Below, in pieces: positions 59,217 to 63,913 of a stretch of DNA of 63,913 bases (positions are counted from its first letter, which is position 1; every line of letters starts with the position of its first letter). Both the position numbers and the translations under genes were made by a program. This stretch comes from UBA1494_A sp963973975 (lineage in GTDB: Bacteria > Bacteroidota > Bacteroidia > Flavobacteriales_E > Vicingaceae): assembly GCA_963973975.1 (NCBI GenBank), contig CAXBCF010000019.1, forward strand, positions 1 to 63,913, given 5' to 3'. Below the pieces are notes generated by a model. The model saw only the letters and a program-made list of their open reading frames with translations. It did not search any database and was not told where the DNA came from.

Positions 59217-61058
59217 TTACTCTACAATAAAACTATTCCCTCTATCCGAAGGATAAACATTATTAGACCGATTCACATCAGCCATTCTTCCTGAAGGATC
59301 AATTTCAATTGATTCGATGTTTTCTAATTTACTGTCGATTTGCAATTCGTATTTTGGGAAGGTCCATGGCCAATCTTCTCGAACTTCATAATCGCTCATG
59401 TTCGTTTCTGCTGCTTTCTCTCCCCTCATAATGCGCAAAGGAATGTTGATCCATTTTTCTTTTCCGTCTTTAAATGTAATTTTTAGGTCGATTGGCATTG
59501 GGAAATTGCTGTAGTTTTCGAGCACTACTGTTGTTTTGCCTTTAACCACTTTCACTTCTTTGATTCCATAGTCGATTGTTCTGGTAGAATGAATCCAATG
59601 CTCTAAATACCAACTAAGTTCCATATTACAAGTCTTCTCCACTACCCTTATAAAATCATTCGGTGTCGGGTGTTTGAAACTCCAATCAGTGTAGTAGCGC
59701 TTCATAGATTTCATAAAATTTTCTTGACCGACAATGTAAGAAAGTTGGTGAAGAAAAATCAAGCCCATGGAATACGAAGCGACTCCATAACTGCGGTTGC
59801 TGTCATAATGGTCTGCGTGGGTACTGAGAGCCTCTTGTTTGCCTGATTTTACTAAACTGTAATAACTGCTGTAACTTCTAACAAAGGGTGTAAAATTGTT
59901 GAGTACTTTTTCCAATACAAAATTGTCGGCATAACTTGTAAAACCTTCATCCATCCAAGGATACAAAGCTTCATTGGTTGCCAAAATGTGCTGGTACCAA
60001 GAGTGTACTGCTTCATGCGCAGTAACACCAATTAAGCTCCCTTTGCTCCTGTTTCCTGTTATTAGCGTAATCATTGGGTATTCCATTCCTCCGTCTCCAC
60101 CTTGAGCTACAGTGTATTGTTTGTAAGGATACTCTCCAAAATTCTCATTCATGATTTCAAAAATTTGAACGGCATACTTTGGTAAACTGTCCCAATTTTG
60201 AGTTTCCTCTGATTCCTTGTATAAAAAATGCAGCATTGTTCCGTTGTTCATCTGCATTTTTTTATGAGTGAACTCCGGATCAGCTACCCAAGCAAAATCA
60301 TGCACAGGATCAGCTTTGAAATGCCATTGCAACTTTCCGCCTTTTTCAGCTTGGATTACTTCTTCACCATAGCCGTGTCCAATTGCTTGAGGATTTTGTA
60401 AATCACCCGTTGCTCCTAAAACATAAGCTGCATCAATGTTGATTTTAACATCAAAACTTCCCCAAACACCGTGAAATTCTCTTCCAACATAAGGGTTCGC
60501 ATTCCAACCATGTAAATCGTATTCCGCCATTTTTGGATACCACTGCGTCATGGAAAAACGCACACCTTCTTTATTGTCTCTCCCCGATCTTCTTACTTGC
60601 AAAGGCACTTGAGCCTCAAAGTCCATTTCAAAAACTGTGCTGGTATTTGGATAAATCGCTTGATTTAATAGCACTTCTAAAATGGTTCCGCTAACTTCAT
60701 ATTTAAGCTCCTTACCATCTTGCTTTAGCAGCTTAATTTTTTGATAGCCCTGCTCCTCTTCTTTTAATTTAAAAATTCGATCTCCCACACGTGGATCTGG
60801 ATCATCAATTTCTCTTGAGCGAACATCCATCATACTTCCCGGTTGAAAAGCATTGAAATACAAATGATAAAATACACGGTGAAGTGTATCTGGTGAATTG
60901 TTGTAATACACTAATTTTTGACTTCCTGTAAATTGATTCTTTTCAACATCCATGTCAATTTCCATAGTGTATGCTGCTTTTTGTTGCCAATAAACATTTT
61001 GTGATTGGATTTGAAAAGTAAAAAATGAGATTACTGATGCTAAGAGAAGGTTTTTCAT
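59217..61058 (-). CDS. M1-family zinc metallopeptidase (aminopeptidase)
   Basis: A 613-residue exported peptidase with signal peptide (LLLASVISFFTFQIQSQ). N-terminal beta domain (YTMEIDMDVEKNQFTGSQKLVYYN) and thermolysin-like catalytic domain: GGDGGMEYPM corresponds to the GAMEN exopeptidase loop, followed by GVTAHEAVHSW (HExxH) and the third zinc ligand E in WMDEGFTSYADN 18 residues later. A C-terminal beta domain follows. No T9SS domain. It probably trims peptides in the periplasm or outer membrane. Confidence 0.88.
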   Translation of the reverse strand: MKNLLLASVISFFTFQIQSQNVYWQQKAAYTMEIDMDVEKNQFTGSQKLVYYNNSPDTLHRVFYHLYFNAFQPGSMMDVRSREIDDPDPRVGDRIFKLKEEEQGYQKIKLLKQDGKELKYEVSGTILEVLLNQAIYPNTSTVFEMDFEAQVPLQVRRSGRDNKEGVRFSMTQWYPKMAEYDLHGWNANPYVGREFHGVWGSFDVKINIDAAYVLGATGDLQNPQAIGHGYGEEVIQAEKGGKLQWHFKADPVHDFAWVADPEFTHKKMQMNNGTMLHFLYKESEETQNWDSLPKYAVQIFEIMNENFGEYPYKQYTVAQGGDGGMEYPMITLITGNRSKGSLIGVTAHEAVHSWYQHILATNEALYPWMDEGFTSYADNFVLEKVLNNFTPFVRSYSSYYSLVKSGKQEALSTHADHYDSNRSYGVASYSMGLIFLHQLSYIVGQENFMKSMKRYYTDWSFKHPTPNDFIRVVEKTCNMELSWYLEHWIHSTRTIDYGIKEVKVVKGKTTVVLENYSNFPMPIDLKITFKDGKEKWINIPLRIMRGEKAAETNMSDYEVREDWPWTFPKYELQIDSKLENIESIEIDPSGRMADVNRSNNVYPSDRGNSFIVE

Positions 61059-61323
61059 AAAAAATAAATTTGAACGAAATTAGTAAATCTAATGGAAAGT
61101 ACTTTTCAATTGATCCCGATCGAGAAAATCACCATTTTGGATGACCCTACTTTTTACTAATTGACAGAATAATAATTCAATATATTATCACACTTCAAAC
61201 CATAAACCTCATAGAAATGAAATTTTAAACATAGAAATAGCTATTTAAAGCAAAGCTTCTATGTTTTTTCGGCTTAAATGCTATGTAACTATGAGGTTAA
61301 AAAAAGTTTTTAAAATTTAACCA
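61059..61323. other. Intergenic DNA with inverted repeat
   Basis: No gene. AACCTCATAG (61205-61214) is inverted at 61289-61298, and AAACATAG/CTATGTTT pair within it, so a hairpin of about 90 nt can form. Sequence is otherwise AT-rich. Confidence 0.5.
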
Positions 61324-61577
61324 CAAAGAGCGCCAAGATTTTCTAATCTTCTAATAAACATTTATATCTAATTTTGATAATTTACACAATCTCTTAGCGT
61401 ACTTAGCGTATTCTCTGCGCGCTTAGCGTGAAATTCACCTATTTTTCTCGCAAAGAGCGCCAAGATTTTCTAATCTTCTAATAGACATTTATATCTAATT
61501 TTGATAATTTACACAATCTCTTAGCGTACTTAGCGTATTCTCTGCGCGCTTAGCGTGAAATTCAACTATTTTACTCG
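61324..61577. repeat. Two tandem 127-bp repeats plus partial units
   Basis: Copies at 61324-61450 and 61451-61577 differ at only a few positions. Each begins CAAAGAGCGCCAAGATT and contains TTAGCGTACTTAGCG and CGCGCTTAGCGTGAAA. Fragments of the unit (CAAAGGACCGCAAAG, CAAAGAGCGCCAAGATT) continue to about 61617. The CGCAAAG/TTAGCG words resemble dispersed intergenic repeats of Bacteroidota. No gene is present up to 61664. Confidence 0.85.
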
Positions 61578-61664
61578 CAAAGGACCGCAAAGTTTTTTCG
61601 CAAAGAGCGCCAAGATTCGTAATTCAAGTATACAATTAATAAATTTGATTCTAAAAAATAGCAT

Positions 61665-62252
61665 ATGAATATAGAAACCGTCAGTAAATGGATTCAAGAG
61701 CGACAATCCTTGTATCCCGCTCAAATGCAAGCAGGTGCTAAAATTCCGAATGAATCAATTTGGAAAATGCTTGAAAATGCCAATTATGCCCCTTCGCACA
61801 AACGAACAGAGCCTTGGAGGTATGTTGTTTTTTCTGATGAAATGGTGAAAGATTTTTTTGGAAAACTCAGCGAAATATATCAAAGCGTTACTCCCGTTGA
61901 TTTAATCAAACAAGAAAAAATTAAAAAGTTTGAAAACAATGCATCAATCATTTCGCATGTCATCGCGATCTGTATGAAAAGAGATGAAAAGCAGCGTATT
62001 CCTGTTCAAGAAGAAGAATATGCGGTCGCTTGCTCGGTTCAAAACATGTTGCTATCAATGAAAGTGCTCAACATTATTGGCTATTGGAGTACTGGGGCGC
62101 TTGCCTTTACTGAGCAAATGAAAGAATACCTAGCTCTGGGAAAGGATGACAAATGCATGGGCTTTTTGCTCTTGGGAGTTCCCAAAAAAGGCTTACCGGA
62201 AATTTCTAAGCAACAAATCAGCGAAATACAAGCCAAAGTAACATGGCGCTAA
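61665..62252 (+). CDS. Nitroreductase-family flavoprotein
   Basis: A 195-residue FMN-dependent NAD(P)H reductase-like protein: WIQERQSLYPAQMQ, then MLENANYAPSHKRTEPWRYVV with the R/S-H-K phosphate-binding elements, ACSVQNMLLSMKVLNIIGYWSTG and CMGFLLLGVPKKGLPE. Family members reduce nitro compounds, quinones or serve in other redox reactions. The physiological substrate is unknown. Convergent 4-nt stop overlap with the VIT1-like gene. Confidence 0.85.
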   Translation: MNIETVSKWIQERQSLYPAQMQAGAKIPNESIWKMLENANYAPSHKRTEPWRYVVFSDEMVKDFFGKLSEIYQSVTPVDLIKQEKIKKFENNASIISHVIAICMKRDEKQRIPVQEEEYAVACSVQNMLLSMKVLNIIGYWSTGALAFTEQMKEYLALGKDDKCMGFLLLGVPKKGLPEISKQQISEIQAKVTWR

Positions 62253-62992
62253 TTGATTAAACTTTCGATAAATCCTCCAACAAAATAGGACAACGTTGCA
62301 GCTGCTGCACCTAGAAACAAGGTTTCTAATATACTGCGTATTCTACTGGTTTGAGCAACGTAAGATTTTAGCCAACCAATTCCTATAAAAGCAAGGGAAG
62401 TTAAAAAGATGCTTACTTGGAAGGTATTTTCTGAACTAACTTCAGCATTGATGTCCCATAAATAGGCCAATAAGGGAATTAATCCAACTAAAATAAAGGA
62501 GAAAAAAGTCATAGCTCCCATCGCTAAGGGTGATTTATCGGATTTGGTCATGTTCAGTTCTTCCTTCATCATTACATCTACCCAACGGTCTTTATCAGCT
62601 GTAATTACCGCCACTACTTGATCCAATAATTCTCCTTCAAAACCTTTGGCTTCATAGATTTCTCGAATTTCTTCCCGTTCTTTTTCAGGAAGGTGGTCGA
62701 CTTCCCAATATTCCGTGCGTTCATGTTTGTCGTAATTTTCAATCTCAGATTTATTGGAAAGGTAACTTCCAACCGACATGGCAAAACCATCGGCAATTAA
62801 ATTGGCAAAGCCCAAAATTATAATCACTGAAGCATCGAGCCCTGCTCCTGCGGAACCTGCAACTACGGCAAAAGTGGTGACACTTCCATCAATTCCGCCA
62901 TAGACAAATTCTCCAATAAAATCCTGCCACTTACCAACTATTCCTCCATTTTTATGAAGGTTGTCTTCGCGATGTTTTTTGAGTTCCGTCAT
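62249..62992 (-). CDS. VIT1/CCC1 family (iron/manganese) transporter
   Basis: A 247-residue membrane protein with the VIT1/CCC1 signature: GEFVYGGIDGSVTTFAVVAGSAGAGL in the first helix and GFANLIADGFAMSVGSYLSNKSE with the cytosolic metal-binding segment, followed by acidic helical loops (KEREEIREIYEAKGFEGELL) and three further helices at the C-terminus. Members transport Fe2+ or Mn2+ for storage or detoxification. It begins 3 nt after the preceding DUF7935-like gene, so the pair form an operon. Confidence 0.85.
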   Translation of the reverse strand: MTELKKHREDNLHKNGGIVGKWQDFIGEFVYGGIDGSVTTFAVVAGSAGAGLDASVIIILGFANLIADGFAMSVGSYLSNKSEIENYDKHERTEYWEVDHLPEKEREEIREIYEAKGFEGELLDQVVAVITADKDRWVDVMMKEELNMTKSDKSPLAMGAMTFFSFILVGLIPLLAYLWDINAEVSSENTFQVSIFLTSLAFIGIGWLKSYVAQTSRIRSILETLFLGAAAATLSYFVGGFIESLIN

Positions 62993-62995
62993 TAA

Positions 62996-63517
62996 TTAAA
63001 AGGTTCTATTCACTTCTTTCACCAAAGCTTCAATAGCAACATCTGAGGGCTGACGTTCAATTTTACCAACCAATTCCAAAATAAATTGACTCAGCTCTAC
63101 TCCACTTGCATTGTCTTTCAATTGATCTGAACAACTGTTGATTACCTTTACTGTTTCTTCACGAGCTGATTTAATTAGCTTCCAGGTATTTCCTGCGATG
63201 TACAATTGCTGAGAAATATTGTGATCGTATTCTGTACGAATAGTTGTAAGCATGGCTAGCTGTAATTGCTTGGCATTCATATTATTCTTATAGCAGCGCA
63301 TCACCAAATTACTTAGGTTGATTCTTTCCATATATGTAATCATGCGTTCATAAGCTTGCAGACGAATGGGAGAAATAAACTTTTTATTATCGTTGCGGTA
63401 ATTGAATTCAATTTTTCGGTGTTCACTTTCCAAAAAGTTCTGTATAATAAAGTAAGTGCCAATAAACATAATGGCTGCAGGTAAAATGTATTTTAAAATT
63501 TCTAAAGCAATTTCCAT
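62996..63517 (-). CDS. DUF7935-like membrane-anchored protein
   Basis: A 173-residue protein with one N-terminal helix (LKYILPAAIMFIGTYFIIQNF) followed by a helical soluble domain with FISPIRLQAYERMITYMERINLSNL and TIRTEYDHNISQQLYI, features recalling the DUF7935 family of Bacteroidota. Function unknown. It lies 3 nt upstream of the VIT1-like gene. Confidence 0.6.
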   Translation of the reverse strand: MEIALEILKYILPAAIMFIGTYFIIQNFLESEHRKIEFNYRNDNKKFISPIRLQAYERMITYMERINLSNLVMRCYKNNMNAKQLQLAMLTTIRTEYDHNISQQLYIAGNTWKLIKSAREETVKVINSCSDQLKDNASGVELSQFILELVGKIERQPSDVAIEALVKEVNRTF

Positions 63518-63617
63518 AAGATAAATTTTGAGTAAAAATAAAATTAATTCCTGTACAACTGTTGAAATACTTCTACATATCCTTCATAATTTTAAGAGAA
63601 TGGCTGTCAATTTTAAT

Positions 63618-63625
63618 TAGATTTG
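63618..63625 (+). promoter_or_regulatory. Candidate -7 box for the aminotransferase gene
   Basis: TAGATTTG fits TANNTTTG and ends 21 nt before the ATG at 63647. Confidence 0.45.
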
Positions 63626-63646
63626 TCTTTCACAAAAAAGAAAAGC

Positions 63647-63913
63647 ATGCAGGAGGTTTCTCATCGCATTAGCAATTTGTCTGAATCTCAAACAATTGCT
63701 ATGGCTCAAAAGAGCAGGGAATTAAAAAATAAAGGCATTGATATCATCAATTTAAGCTTGGGTGAACCAGATTTTAACACCCCAGATTTTATAAAAGAGG
63801 CTGCCAAAAAAGCAATCGATGAAAATTTCACCACTTATACTCCTGTTTCAGGTTACCAAGAACTAAGAGAAGCAATTTCTCATAAGTTTAAGAGAGATAA
63901 TGGCTTAGATTAT
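63647..63913 (+). CDS. PLP-dependent class I/II aminotransferase (aspartate aminotransferase-like), 5' part
   Basis: The first 89 codons of an aminotransferase, cut by the window edge. The sequence RISNLSESQTIAMAQKSREL and INLSLGEPDFNTPDFIKEAA, followed by TTYTPVSGYQELREAI, is the class I aminotransferase N-terminus (substrate-binding G-E-P-D-F-x-T-P and the Y/G loop). The ATG at 63647 follows an AAAAAAG-rich leader. Likely aspartate or a broad-range amino-acid aminotransferase; the PLP lysine lies outside the window. Confidence 0.85.
   Translation, partial: MQEVSHRISNLSESQTIAMAQKSRELKNKGIDIINLSLGEPDFNTPDFIKEAAKKAIDENFTTYTPVSGYQELREAISHKFKRDNGLDY

Noticed and set aside
61324..61620. CRISPR array
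   Set aside because: The repeats are 127 bp, contiguous and without unique spacers, and no cas genes are present.

Overview
The window is AT-rich and almost certainly comes from a member of the Bacteroidota, most likely Flavobacteriia-like. The evidence is several C-terminal type IX secretion (T9SS) sorting domains, many small SPII lipoproteins, TANNTTTG-type -7 promoter boxes (often with a TTTG or TTG about 19-20 nt upstream), an FG-GAP/UnbV lipoprotein, HmuY-like and TonB-dependent proteins, and LytS/LytTR and DUF families typical of the phylum. No tRNA, rRNA, CRISPR or prophage was seen.

Layout. 1-2.35 kb: 3' end of a T9SS cargo gene whose stop codon lies at the insertion point of a decayed 1,433-bp IS5-like element. 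2.5-8.9 kb: a leftward block with a ribosome-hibernation-like protein, two membrane proteins, and a three-gene surface glycan operon (GT4, formyltransferase/propeller fusion, flippase). 9-26 kb: core metabolism and envelope genes (P4-type phosphatase, PurT, CoA-binding, LON-like, VTT, FG-GAP lipoprotein, FkbM/BioY operon, 2OG oxygenase, 3D-domain protein, small lipoproteins, T9SS trypsin-like protease, hydrolase, SLC13 permease).

26-35 kb: a leftward haem/iron-uptake-like locus: an orphan NarL-type regulator with an atypical receiver, a DUF6607 protein, an FMN-binding protein, a small membrane protein, two HmuY-like proteins (one T9SS-secreted, one lipoprotein), a 59-residue ORF, a TonB receptor and an SDR. 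Three promoters here share one design: a 16-bp NarL-like 7-2-7 site abutting the -33 TTG, exactly 20 nt, then the -7 box. This suggests an autoregulated local regulon.

35-44.5 kb: a propeller sensor kinase with its LytTR regulator, followed by a lipoprotein gene that carries a 21-bp-period direct repeat fitting a LytTR site; a relic of a tex-like 3' end; Tex itself; an outer-membrane barrel; and a coiled-coil lipoprotein pair. 44.6-48 kb: a divergent zinc-homeostasis-like island (Fur/Zur-type regulator, DUF4625, small Cys/His lipoprotein, COG0523 GTPase, FAD oxidoreductase) with two palindromes over the promoter.

48.3-58.2 kb: an accessory defence island. It has a single-chain type IIG restriction-modification enzyme with an IS200/RAYT-like HUH domain embedded between its methylase motifs, an accessory protein, a DUF4209 HEPN-like protein, a helical protein, a TIR protein, a CoiA-like nuclease expressed behind a duplicated promoter/signal-peptide fragment and bracketed by direct repeats, and a 308-bp inverted-repeat element with nested hairpins. 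58.3-63.9 kb returns to chromosomal genes (M1 peptidase, 127-bp tandem repeats, nitroreductase, VIT1/CCC1-like transporter, start of a PLP aminotransferase).
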